30,509 nucleotides of DNA, taken from the IMG/VR virus record IMGVR_UViG_3300025910_000026, positions 1 through 30,509 of that record; one strand, given 5' to 3'. Both the position numbers and the translations under genes were made by a program. Each line of letters begins with the position of its first letter. The stretch's first letter is position 1. Below the pieces are notes generated by a model. It had not been told where the DNA came from. It did not search any database and was given only the letters and a program-made list of their open reading frames with translations. Shown piece after piece: positions 1 to 5,609 of the stretch. This DNA is from a virus.

Positions 1-1
1 G

Positions 2-379
2 CTTGAGCATCCTGTCTCTACCCTTTCAAGCTACTGGCGGAAACCAGATTGGAGCTTCGATCCTTGGGAGTACGCCGGTTACCTCGAAGATCCGCAGCTT
101 GAGACGTACACCAAGCGGACCAATTTGTGGGTGGGGGGGGGCTTTTTGCCCCCTCCCCGGCGGCCGGTAGCGCCACTTCCGACGATCAACCAATCAACCG
201 GCGCTCACAATCACGACGAGCATATTGCCCGGCTCAACAAGATCCCGAGCAAGATGCACCTGATGCCGCCGAGTCCGGATCGAGCGAACCTGAGAGCCGC
301 AACACCGCGAGGATTTGCGAAGGCTGTTTTTCAAACCATGGAGCCGATTGTACGCCGTAAGGCGGTGTCGTCTTTCTGA
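2..379 (+). CDS. DNA methyltransferase, C-terminal part (cut by window edge)
   Basis: This is the last 125 residues of a protein whose start lies left of the window; the reading frame is open from base 2 to a TGA at 377-379. The order of motifs (STLSSYWRKPDW, FDPWEYAGYL, YTKRTNLWVGGGF, and near the end ATPRGFAKAVF) matches the C-terminal region of phage DNA methylases usually annotated as cytosine-specific. The N-terminal SAM-binding and catalytic motifs are out of view, although the first residues (LEHPVS) sit where the ENP/ENV-type motif would be ending. It would methylate phage DNA, commonly as protection from host restriction. A run of nine G residues lies in frame within it. Methyltransferase family is fairly sure; target base is inferred. 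Confidence 0.7.
   Translation, partial: LEHPVSTLSSYWRKPDWSFDPWEYAGYLEDPQLETYTKRTNLWVGGGFLPPPRRPVAPLPTINQSTGAHNHDEHIARLNKIPSKMHLMPPSPDRANLRAATPRGFAKAVFQTMEPIVRRKAVSSF
129..158. repeat. G9 homopolymer and GC hairpin inside the methyltransferase gene
   Basis: Nine consecutive G (133-141), then C, a T5 loop (143-147) and a G plus C-rich arm (148-158). Bases 133-142 can pair with 148-157, with one G-T pair, giving about a 10-bp stem. The reading frame passes through it as Val-Gly-Gly-Gly-Phe-Leu-Pro-Pro-Pro, which fits the protein family, so the annotated length is in frame. Such a tract is prone to slippage and also hard to sequence. Confidence 0.6.
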
Positions 380-390
380 CAGAGGGACCC

Positions 391-588
391 GTGAAGAAAG
401 ATAAGGTCAAGGCGTACTGCTGGAAGTGGTTGAGGCCGCCGAAGGGTTGCCTCGTCATCTCCACCATCAATCTCGAGCCCAGCACCACGAAGCAGGGAGT
501 GAGGGAATGGCTCGGGCCTGACGGCATGGACGAGGCGCTCGAGAAGGGCAGCGGCAAGATCGTCAAGATCCTGATTTCCGAGGTCTAG
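391..588 (+). CDS. small hypothetical protein (65 aa)
   Basis: I do not recognise this protein. It begins at GTG 391, four bases after a GAGGG ribosome binding site, and lies 11 bases downstream of the methyltransferase stop, so it is probably in the same transcript. It is a mixed-charge protein with a Lys-rich start, a central section around EPSTTKQGVREWLG and a C-terminal beta-like stretch (KIVKILISEV). There is no signal peptide, membrane segment or metal-binding motif. Its place in a run of early-type phage genes is all that can be said of its role. Confidence 0.6.
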   Translation: MKKDKVKAYCWKWLRPPKGCLVISTINLEPSTTKQGVREWLGPDGMDEALEKGSGKIVKILISEV

Positions 589-604
589 GACCTTCGAGAG
601 ACTG

Positions 605-769
605 ATGGGCCGCAAAAAGACCGACTGGGAGCGATGGGAAAAGGAACGCGAAGGTATGGTCCACCTCTTCAAGCTGGGGACGACCATCCGGGAGATCGCC
701 GTTCTGTGCGGCACGGAGCCCTGGATCATTGAGAACGTCATCCGAGAATTCATGAAGCGGAAATCTTAG
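605..769 (+). CDS. mini helix-turn-helix protein (54 aa)
   Basis: A 54-residue ORF from ATG 605 to TAG 767-769. Residues 1-18 are strongly basic and acidic (KKTDWERWEKERE). Residues about 23-50 read as a helix-turn-helix of the sigma/transposase type: KLGTTIREIAVLCGTEPWII followed by ENVIREFM, with the usual small residue and hydrophobic spacing. Such short phage proteins are likely DNA-binding, possibly transcriptional regulators. A weak GAGAG lies upstream of the start. It is tightly packed between its neighbours (16 and 2 bases). A second protein of the same kind is encoded at 29367-29495 on the other strand. Confidence 0.65.
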   Translation: MGRKKTDWERWEKEREGMVHLFKLGTTIREIAVLCGTEPWIIENVIREFMKRKS

Positions 770-771
770 CA

Positions 772-921
772 ATGAAGAAATCCGGGATGAAGTGCCAGCG
801 GTGCAAGAAGAGCGTGGATGACGTCTGCGTGATGATCCTGTCCTTCAAGCTGCCTTGCGTCGGAATGAAGTTCTGCACGAAGTGTGCGCTGTGGTTTTTG
901 AAGGCGACGGGAAAGAGGTAA
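772..921 (+). CDS. small Cys4 zinc-knuckle protein (49 aa)
   Basis: The ORF runs from ATG 772 to TAA 919-921 and begins 2 bases after the previous stop. The protein carries C-x2-C at residues 8 and 11 and a second C-x2-C at residues 35 and 38, the spacing of a zinc ribbon, plus single Cys at 19 and 29. It is basic (Lys/Arg rich), which suits nucleic-acid or protein binding, but nothing identifies a specific role. It overlaps the HNH-like gene downstream. It is the first of a group of small cysteine-rich proteins in this block. Confidence 0.55.
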   Translation: MKKSGMKCQRCKKSVDDVCVMILSFKLPCVGMKFCTKCALWFLKATGKR

Positions 922-1097
922 AGGAACCGTGCCGAATCTGTGCCCGACCGGCCCACGCAAGTATCACCACGACTGCCGCGCACCTGGACGGCGATCATCT
1001 ATGCAGGGTCAGACGTTGCGTGAATCCGAATCACATCGAAGCCGTGACCCGGAAGGAAAATATCAGGCGAATGAGGGCCGTGTCACACACGGAATAA
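882..1097 (+). CDS. small HNH-like endonuclease domain protein
   Basis: The C-terminal half carries a clear HNH-type signature: CRICARPA, then HLDGDHLCRVRRCVNPNHIE and AVTRKENIRR, which matches the end of phage HNH nucleases, where a zinc-binding Cys pair frames CVNP-x-H-x-E. The usual longer N-terminal region of phage HNH proteins is missing, so this is either a minimal form or a remnant. The start is uncertain: in-frame candidates are TTG 855, GTG 882 and GTG 891, none with a good ribosome binding site, and all overlap the 772-921 gene. HNH proteins nick or cut DNA and are often mobile or part of packaging. Activity here is not assured. Confidence 0.6.
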   Translation: MCAVVFEGDGKEVKEPCRICARPAHASITTTAAHLDGDHLCRVRRCVNPNHIEAVTRKENIRRMRAVSHTE

Positions 1098-1107
1098 AGA
1101 GGACAGC

Positions 1108-1281
1108 ATGAAAGTGGAAATGCGGAACGACAAGACGCTGATTATCACCCCTGAGAGCACGGCCGAGATGATCGCGCTCCACGGGTTTGAGGGCGCGAAG
1201 CTCTCCATAGAAAAGCCGCAACCGTTCACGATGAACGTTGAGGCGCTGAAGATTGAGCGGTCTGAGCCGCCGAAGTCCTAG
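1108..1281 (+). CDS. small hypothetical protein (57 aa)
   Basis: The ORF runs from ATG 1108, preceded by AGAGGA at good spacing, to TAG 1279-1281. The 57-residue protein begins with a beta-hairpin-like section (MKVEMRNDKTLIITPEST), then AEMIALHGFEGAKLSIEKP and a charged tail. The pattern of short strand, helix, strand is common in small early phage proteins, but I do not recognise a family. It has no cysteines, membrane segments or signal peptide. It sits 10 bases after the HNH-like gene and 17 before the coiled-coil gene. Confidence 0.55.
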   Translation: MKVEMRNDKTLIITPESTAEMIALHGFEGAKLSIEKPQPFTMNVEALKIERSEPPKS

Positions 1282-1298
1282 AAGAAAGCATTGAGGAG

Positions 1299-1805
1299 AT
1301 GATGGAGATAACCGAGGAACGCCTGAAGCTGCTCGAGGCGTCGAGTAACCCAATGTGGCACCCCGACGTTTACGAGCTGTGCCTGAAGGTGCGCCAGCAG
1401 CAGCATGAAATTGCACTGCTCCATGATGCCATCGACAAAAGCAATGCGGCGCTCGCGGAGGCGGTGAAGACGAAGGAGGAACGGGACAGGCTCCTTCTTC
1501 AGAAGAGCGATTTGGAAAAGATCCTGACCGAGCTCCTGGACTGTCTCGAAACGACGGGCAACTGGACTGAGAGTGGCGATTCGGTCGCCCTTTGGCTCAC
1601 CCTGAAGGAGGAGCAGCGGTTGGACGAGATTGAAGAGCGGGCTCGTCAGATCCTCAGCGGAGTCCCGGAAAAGCCAAACGATCTAGGGCTCGACTTCGCC
1701 ACCTACGAGGCCGCGAAGAAGGAACAGGCCGAGGGGAAGCGCGTCCCCATTGAGGACGCGATCAAGGACATCGAAAAGCAGAAGGGCGAAAATGAAGACC
1801 GTTGA
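1299..1805 (+). CDS. coiled-coil hypothetical protein (168 aa)
   Basis: Two adjacent ATG codons (1299 and 1302) follow GAGGAG. The protein is strongly helical: residues about 25-95 form a heptad-rich coiled coil (QQQHEIALLHDAIDKSNAAL, then EERDRLLLQKSDLEKILTEL). A central section with a Trp (ETTGNWTESGDSVALWL) and a second charged helix follow. The C-terminus is Lys/Glu rich. This make-up is common in early phage proteins of unknown role (often labelled as Ead/Ea22-like), but no specific family can be claimed. It overlaps the next gene by 14 bases. Confidence 0.6.
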   Translation: MMEITEERLKLLEASSNPMWHPDVYELCLKVRQQQHEIALLHDAIDKSNAALAEAVKTKEERDRLLLQKSDLEKILTELLDCLETTGNWTESGDSVALWLTLKEEQRLDEIEERARQILSGVPEKPNDLGLDFATYEAAKKEQAEGKRVPIEDAIKDIEKQKGENEDR

Positions 1806-1974
1806 AGTCGGGTTTGGAGACTGGCGGCCGTCTCCCAGAGGTGCCTTCTACCACTACGGGCACGGGCCGGTCGCGCTCTGCGGTAGCCCGCGCTCTACCA
1901 ACGATTCTGGATTCCCGAAGTCGAAATGCCTACGTTGCGTGAGAATCCTTCACCCCCTGAAGGTGAAGAAGTAG
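1792..1974 (+). CDS. small hypothetical protein with Cys pair (60 aa)
   Basis: It starts at ATG 1792 inside the end of the previous gene, behind AGAAGGGCG. The 60-residue protein is rich in aromatic residues, Gly and Pro at its N-terminal half (FYHYGHGP) and has Cys at 30, 46 and 49, with the last two as C-x2-C (KCLRCVRI). A third or fourth metal ligand could be one of the His residues at 21, 24 or 54. The layout resembles tiny phage zinc-binding proteins of unknown role. The start was chosen for its ribosome binding site and coupling to the upstream gene. Confidence 0.5.
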   Translation: MKTVEVGFGDWRPSPRGAFYHYGHGPVALCGSPRSTNDSGFPKSKCLRCVRILHPLKVKK

Positions 1975-1987
1975 ACGGAAGAGCTAT

Positions 1988-2230
1988 ATGGCGAAACTGC
2001 CTGACCACTTGGAAGTACGGATCGGAAGATACGGGGACATCCTGCTGGTGTATTGCGTTCCCTGCTCCGACTACTGGTGCATTCCGGGCTATCGGATGAA
2101 TCAGGTGTTGGACTCCATCGAAGAGTTTTCCAAGGTTCACAAGGACTGTACTCCTGGTGACAACGTACTCCTCCGGGCTCAACGGGCTGACCGCGCCCGC
2201 ATGGAGGCAAAGGCGAAGGGGGTTTCGTGA
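1988..2230 (+). CDS. small hypothetical protein with Cys/His motif (80 aa)
   Basis: The ORF runs from ATG 1988 to TGA 2228-2230, with GGAAGAG upstream. Residues 19-31 form a hydrophobic strand ending in C-x2-C (LLVYCVPCSDYWC), and H51-x2-C54 follows a helix, which could complete a C2HC zinc site. The C-terminal third is a basic helix (RAQRADRARMEAKAKG). I do not recognise the family; a zinc-stabilised small fold is an inference from residue spacing. Its stop overlaps the next start as GTGA, so the two are probably translated together. Confidence 0.55.
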   Translation: MAKLPDHLEVRIGRYGDILLVYCVPCSDYWCIPGYRMNQVLDSIEEFSKVHKDCTPGDNVLLRAQRADRARMEAKAKGVS

Positions 2231-2451
2231 CAACGATGACCCAGCGTTTCAATGGCGAATCACAGATTAAAAAGTGCTGCGGTTGCCACGTAGAAGGGTT
2301 TGATGGTACATGTAAGTGCCGCTGCCATCCTAAATTTGTTAGAGTTTGCAAGGCTGGACATCGCATCTATTCAAACCGTCGCGCTGTCGAGACTTCGAGG
2401 GAATGCGGGGTCTGCCGTGTCTTTGATGGCTCTGCCTATTCATTTATGTAA
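2227..2451 (+). CDS. small cysteine-rich protein (74 aa)
   Basis: GTG 2227 overlaps the previous stop in a GTGA junction; ATG 2236 is an alternative start. The protein has nine cysteines in 74 residues (17, 18, 20, 29, 31, 33, 41, 60, 63), including KKCCGC, CKCRC and ECGVC, with C41-x3-H45 between. This is enough for two zinc sites. Members of this kind are common between phage replication and structural genes, but their targets are unknown. It is followed directly, without a gap, by the next cysteine-rich gene. Confidence 0.55.
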   Translation: MTTMTQRFNGESQIKKCCGCHVEGFDGTCKCRCHPKFVRVCKAGHRIYSNRRAVETSRECGVCRVFDGSAYSFM

Positions 2452-2652
2452 ATGACTCTCATGACATTCGTATGCGACAGATGCGGCGCGGAGGCGGCCT
2501 TCATCTGTACCGTCTGCCGGGCTCCGTTCTGCACCGTCAAAGGGTGCGCGGCGGATGGATCTCACCATCCGTGCTTGCCGTACCCGGAGGCGATCCCCGA
2601 TGACGGGCCTCCTGAGTTCCATCGTAAATCCAACGGAGACGAGCAAGCATGA
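2452..2652 (+). CDS. small cysteine-rich zinc-finger-like protein (66 aa)
   Basis: It begins at ATG 2452, directly after the previous TAA (an in-frame ATG at 2461 is an alternative). Cys residues at 8, 11, 19, 22, 27, 32 and 41 plus H38/H39 give the order C-x2-C, C-x2-C, C-x4-C, HH, which resembles B-box or AN1-like treble-clef fingers in miniature. The C-terminus is Pro/Asp rich and probably disordered. No catalytic residues are seen. It overlaps the next gene in an ATGA junction, so the three Cys-rich genes from 2227 to 2783 probably form one translation-coupled set. Confidence 0.55.
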   Translation: MTLMTFVCDRCGAEAAFICTVCRAPFCTVKGCAADGSHHPCLPYPEAIPDDGPPEFHRKSNGDEQA

Positions 2653-2783
2653 CAAAGGTGCTTCGGTGCGGGCGCTGCGGACGCCTCTTGAAATGGTGTA
2701 CGACGTGTCGTCGGTGGAAGTGCGATATCGACTTCCATTCCTGTGACCATTCCAGCGAAAGGACTAAGGCGAATGAATCTTGA
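2649..2783 (+). CDS. tiny cysteine-rich zinc-ribbon protein (44 aa)
   Basis: The ORF runs from ATG 2649 to TGA 2781-2783, with ATGA overlap at its start and an 11-base overlap with the next gene. Cys at 7 and 10 (RCGRC), 17 and 20 (WCTTC), 25 and 32 give a compact C-x2-C...C-x2-C ribbon. The first half is very basic. The frame, start coupling and cysteine spacing make it a likely real gene although it is only 44 residues. Its function is unknown; a nucleic-acid or partner-binding role would be a guess. Confidence 0.5.
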   Translation: MTKVLRCGRCGRLLKWCTTCRRWKCDIDFHSCDHSSERTKANES

Positions 2784-3507
2784 TCGAGTGACTATCACTG
2801 GGGCAGACGACAGCATCGCTCCGGCGGATCTTATACCCCTGACGAGGCAATACCCGTTCGTTGAGTGGGGAATCCTGTTCAGCGGAAGCCGCCAAGGGAC
2901 GCCGCGCTATCCAAGCGGTACGTGGCTTGGCGCTCTCGGGGACTACGCATTCAAGGAAAAGCTGGATCTGTCGGCGCACCTGTGCGGTTGGTGGGTTCGC
3001 GATCTCGTCCTGCATGGCGACCTCACCTTCAAGGACGAATACAACTCGCTTTGGCCGATCTTCCAGCGTCTCCAACTGAACTTTCACGGGCAGTTTCACA
3101 AAGCGGTCCTTGGGTTCCGCCAGCAGATCGCCCTCTGTCGCGACAAGGAATTCATCCTTCAGCACGACGGGGTGAACGACGCGACGATCCTGACTCTCGG
3201 CGCGGAGCTTCCGGTGGTGCCGCTCTTTGACCGTTCTGGTGGGGCTGGCATCGTCCCGGCGGACTGGCCGAAGCCGATCTGGAAGTACCAGGGCTACGCC
3301 GGGGGGCTTGGCCCAGAGAACATCGAGGAGGAACTGCGACGGATCGCGGATGCGGCTGGCGAGAGCCGAATCTGGATCGACATGGAGACCAAGGTGCGGT
3401 CGGCTGATGACCTGAAGTTCGACCTTGAGAAGGTGGAGACGTGCCTCCGGTTGGCCGCTCCATTCGTGAAGCCTCAAACAACCGATTCGAGGAGGTCCGA
3501 TGCTTAG
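2773..3507 (+). CDS. TrpF-like (phosphoribosylanthranilate isomerase-like) TIM-barrel protein
   Basis: This 244-residue protein shows the end-of-barrel signatures of phosphoribosylanthranilate isomerase: PLFDRSGGAGIVPADW at 150-165 (compare the family's D-x-x-x-GGTG...W) and the phosphate-binding YAGGLGPENI at 175-184. The N-terminal strand VTITGADDS at 6-14 is where the family has K-I-C-G; the catalytic Cys is replaced by Thr, whereas the Asp at 153 is kept. ATG 2773 is preferred to GTG 2743, with AAAGGA upstream. Related stand-alone proteins occur in phages and bacteria outside trp operons. A role in tryptophan synthesis is unlikely, as no other trp gene is present and the key Cys is missing; the substrate is unknown. 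Confidence 0.7.
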   Translation: MNLDRVTITGADDSIAPADLIPLTRQYPFVEWGILFSGSRQGTPRYPSGTWLGALGDYAFKEKLDLSAHLCGWWVRDLVLHGDLTFKDEYNSLWPIFQRLQLNFHGQFHKAVLGFRQQIALCRDKEFILQHDGVNDATILTLGAELPVVPLFDRSGGAGIVPADWPKPIWKYQGYAGGLGPENIEEELRRIADAAGESRIWIDMETKVRSADDLKFDLEKVETCLRLAAPFVKPQTTDSRRSDA

Positions 3508-3709
3508 GAAGTTCTGCGATTGTTGCGGAGAGGAAACCCAAGGGGCCGCTTTGATTGGGGAGCGGGATGTCGTGCTTGGGGAGCGGGACACGGTGCATTA
3601 TCTGGTCAAATGGAGCGTCGAGATTAAGTCCAGCGACGGGCGGAAGACGCCAGACGCCCACACTTGCACCGAGTGTATCCGCAAGGCCATCAAGTTGGTA
3701 CTGCACTAA
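3500..3709 (+). CDS. small zinc-binding protein (69 aa)
   Basis: ATG 3500 lies inside the end of the TIM-barrel gene (8-base overlap). The protein opens with KFCDCCGEE (Cys 6, 8, 9) and closes with HTCTECIRKA (Cys 56, 59), flanking a beta-rich middle (LVKWSVEIKSS). Four cysteines in two knuckles around two strands is the usual plan of a zinc ribbon of the treble-clef or rubredoxin-like type. It is the last well-supported gene of the rightward block. Its partner or function cannot be read from the sequence. Confidence 0.6.
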   Translation: MLRKFCDCCGEETQGAALIGERDVVLGERDTVHYLVKWSVEIKSSDGRKTPDAHTCTECIRKAIKLVLH

Positions 3710-3726
3710 TCAGCGGAAGCGTCAAA

Positions 3727-3792
3727 ATGAAAGCCCTTACGGACTCAGCGGGAGAGCTTGGTCCGCAAGGGCCATCGGGGGAAACAGGCTAG
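3727..3792 (+). CDS. possible 21-aa micropeptide with collagen-like triplets
   Basis: A short ORF from ATG 3727 to TAG 3790-3792 with GCGGAAG eight or so bases upstream. It encodes Gly-X-Y triplets at its end (GELGPQGPSGETG), like the collagen-like parts of phage fibre proteins. Its stop overlaps the stop of the opposing lipoprotein gene in a CTAG palindrome. It could be a real micropeptide, a leftover of a longer collagen-like gene, or chance. Low confidence because of its length. Confidence 0.22.
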   Translation: MKALTDSAGELGPQGPSGETG

Positions 3793-4103
3793 GTTGTTTT
3801 CGTTGTTGTGGTTGTAGTCGTTTCTATCGCGTCATCAACGCCGTTGTTGTTGTCATCCTTCTTTCCAGCCTTGATGAGATCGTAATGGGCCTTCTCAACC
3901 CATGCCCACCTAGCCATTCCAAGGCCAGCAGCAACCGCCGTACCGATTCCAGGGATCGTCTGTAGGAATCCGATCACGGAATTGATGGGCGGGGCATCTT
4001 TCGTCTCAGGGGTTGTGCCCATGATTGCCGCCATAAGCCCGCAGCCCGTGAGCGTAAGGCAGCACCAACAGACAAGGATCAGAAGCCAAACGAATCGTCG
4101 CAT
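3789..4103 (-). CDS. small lipoprotein with EF-hand-like loop, terminal late gene
   Basis: The start ATG 4103 follows AGGAGGG. Residues 1-21 are a signal peptide ending in the lipobox L-T-G-C (Cys 21), so the protein is probably lipidated and membrane-attached. Residues about 41-62 form a second hydrophobic Gly/Ala-rich segment (IGFLQTIPGIGTAVAAGLG). Residues 83-94 (DDNNNGVDDAIE) fit a calcium-binding loop pattern D-x-N-x-N-G-x-x-D-x-x-E, and the tail is almost all Thr. It is the last gene of the leftward block, where lysis or superinfection-exclusion genes are often found; an outer spanin-like or host-envelope role is possible but unproven. Confidence 0.6.
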   Translation of the reverse strand: MRRFVWLLILVCWCCLTLTGCGLMAAIMGTTPETKDAPPINSVIGFLQTIPGIGTAVAAGLGMARWAWVEKAHYDLIKAGKKDDNNNGVDDAIETTTTTTTKTT

Positions 4104-4111
4104 AAACCCTC

Positions 4112-4723
4112 CTATGGCGTTTTCTTAATCTGCTGCTCAGACCTGATTTGCTCCAACATCGTTCTGGCGTTCTTGCTTTCCAAGTAATTCGTATACCAAG
4201 CGACAGCGAAGGCTATAGCACCGGTAATAATGAGGCCCCAGCGCCAGAGCCGCCGCGTTTCTTCCTGCTCCTCCCGCTTCTGCTCTCGCTCCATGCGCTC
4301 CTTTTCAAGTCTCGCAATAGCGACAAGCTTGTCATTTTCAAGCGTGGCTTTCTGGGCTTCGGTGCGAATACGTCGTTCGGAATCCTCCTTACGTAGAACA
4401 TCCGACTCATCCATCTTTTCGCGGATCTGCGCCGCTGTGAGTTTCGCTTCGGTAAAGCTCTTGGCATCCTCAACGATGTGAGCGTTGAATTGCTGGTTAG
4501 CGACATCCAACTTGGTCGATACTTCCGCTGTGCCCCTGCTGACCCGATCCGCGATATCCTGTACGGTCTTGGAGATGATTGGAATTTGCGAAGCGTGGGC
4601 GGTAACTTCCTGTATGACATCGCCTAGATCATGGACGCGCAGGCGTTGAATCTTCAACTCCTCGTCCATGCGGGCGAGTTCACGGCGGTCCCTCTCGTCC
4701 AAGTCCTTGTCCACCCTTTCCAC
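4112..4723 (-). CDS. coiled-coil protein with C-terminal membrane anchor
   Basis: It starts at GTG 4723; another GTG at 4714 is possible. Of its 203 residues, about 1-35 and 95-158 are highly charged helices with heptad character, and 159-180 (LWRWGLIITGAIAFAVAWYT) is a single membrane segment, followed by a short charged tail. This is the reverse of a type II spanin (N-terminal anchor then coiled coil), so it could be tail-anchored on the inner face. It lies 8 bases upstream of the lipoprotein gene, and the pair may act together at the envelope during lysis. I do not recognise a named family. Confidence 0.6.
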   Translation of the reverse strand: MERVDKDLDERDRRELARMDEELKIQRLRVHDLGDVIQEVTAHASQIPIISKTVQDIADRVSRGTAEVSTKLDVANQQFNAHIVEDAKSFTEAKLTAAQIREKMDESDVLRKEDSERRIRTEAQKATLENDKLVAIARLEKERMEREQKREEQEETRRLWRWGLIITGAIAFAVAWYTNYLESKNARTMLEQIRSEQQIKKTP

Positions 4724-4738
4724 CCCGGTCTTTAGAGA

Positions 4739-5335
4739 TTATACAACTTCCCTGTAAGGACTCGTCGGATGCAGGAAAACTTCCCGCTTATCGCTGCCTT
4801 CCCCGGCTCCTAAGTGATGAATGATCGGCACGGCTCCCGGGAATCTAGGCTTCATGTACTCCATCCAGCCGTAAGCGGGAGGCAACGTTTTTACGATCAA
4901 CCCTTGCCGCTTGAATTCAAGGATGGTGTATTCCAAGAGCGTTTCATCCAGCTTGATCCCTGGGTATAGGTCGAACATTTCAAGCCATCGCTTTTGTAGC
5001 GCCTTGACCTTTACGTTATTCCTGAAGAACATGGCGCAGCCATGAGGATGCCCTGGAAGGACATATCCCATGCCGATATCGAAATCTCCGGGAGTTAATA
5101 GAACGTCAGGCCGCCGCTCTACCCATGTGTCTGCATCTAGATAGAGAATGTCTTCGGTCTGAGAGTTCAGCATTTCGCCGATGAAGACGACCTTGATCCT
5201 AAGCGCAGCGGACCATGCTGGAACTTCAGGATATTCCTTGAGATGAACGGACAATCCCAGCGCCTCAGCGGACGCTTTCATACGCTCCGCTAGGCGTTTA
5301 TACTTGTCGTTGGTATAGAACGCACAGACCTTCAT
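4739..5335 (-). CDS. glycosyltransferase, GT-A fold (GT8-like), outside the main island
   Basis: The 198-residue protein has the usual plan of a small nucleotide-sugar transferase. An N-terminal strand (KVCAFYTND) is followed by a helix and a DxD motif at 67-69 in ILYLDADTWVERRPDVLL, which would bind Mn2+ and the sugar nucleotide. Later features are HGCAMFFRNN and a C-terminal HH (IIHHLGAG), where GT8-type enzymes have a metal-binding His. The start ATG 5335 overlaps the stop of the upstream gene as ATGA. It lies between tail and terminal genes, 18 kb from the island at 23.8-30.5 kb, so it may modify a tail or envelope component. The acceptor is unknown. Confidence 0.75.
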   Translation of the reverse strand: MKVCAFYTNDKYKRLAERMKASAEALGLSVHLKEYPEVPAWSAALRIKVVFIGEMLNSQTEDILYLDADTWVERRPDVLLTPGDFDIGMGYVLPGHPHGCAMFFRNNVKVKALQKRWLEMFDLYPGIKLDETLLEYTILEFKRQGLIVKTLPPAYGWMEYMKPRFPGAVPIIHHLGAGEGSDKREVFLHPTSPYREVV

Positions 5336-5565
5336 CGTGGAATGATCCCCGCACGGGCCGAAGTCCTGCCGTCATCGGTGATGAATGCTTGAGCGCCGAT
5401 CACGCAATTGTACTTCTTGAGAATGACTTCCACTTCGGCATTGCACTTCTCAGCCCTAGCGGATATCTCGGCTCTCATCGCGTCCGTCAGTTCCTTGCGC
5501 TTGGCCTGCGGATCCTCCCCGTTGGACTTCCGTTCGTTCTTCAGCATGGGTTCCTTGGTTGCCAT
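5332..5565 (-). CDS. small conserved phage protein (77 aa)
   Basis: The start is ATG 5565, because AAGGAG lies eight bases upstream; the in-frame TTG at 5583 would place this ribosome binding site inside the gene. The first 30 residues are charged and probably flexible, residues 25-50 form a helix with alternating Ala/Glu, and the end is a beta hairpin (YNCVIGAQAFITDDGR, then SARAGIIPR). This plan, a helix followed by KKYNC and a short strand pair, is seen in many small uncharacterised phage proteins near tail or lysis genes. Function is unknown. It is coupled to the glycosyltransferase by a 4-base overlap. Confidence 0.6.
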   Translation of the reverse strand: MATKEPMLKNERKSNGEDPQAKRKELTDAMRAEISARAEKCNAEVEVILKKYNCVIGAQAFITDDGRTSARAGIIPR

Positions 5566-5609
5566 CTGCTCATCTCCTTTCAAGAATCATAAGTCACACA
5601 ATGACTAAA

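Noticed and set aside
129-158. Hairpin with T5 as a transcription terminator
   Set aside because: The T run is the loop, not a tail after the stem, and the structure is inside a coding frame that continues for over 200 bases.
929-1111. Alternative + frame over the HNH-like gene, with AAAGAGG upstream of GTG 929
   Set aside because: The other frame carries the HNH motif (CVNPNHIE), while this product (MPNLCPTGPRKYHH) has no pattern, so it is taken as chance despite the better ribosome binding site.
2764-3591. 275-codon open frame on the - strand opposite the TrpF-like gene
   Set aside because: The + strand product has clear barrel motifs; the reverse frame has low-complexity Arg/Leu/Pro content and no recognisable features.
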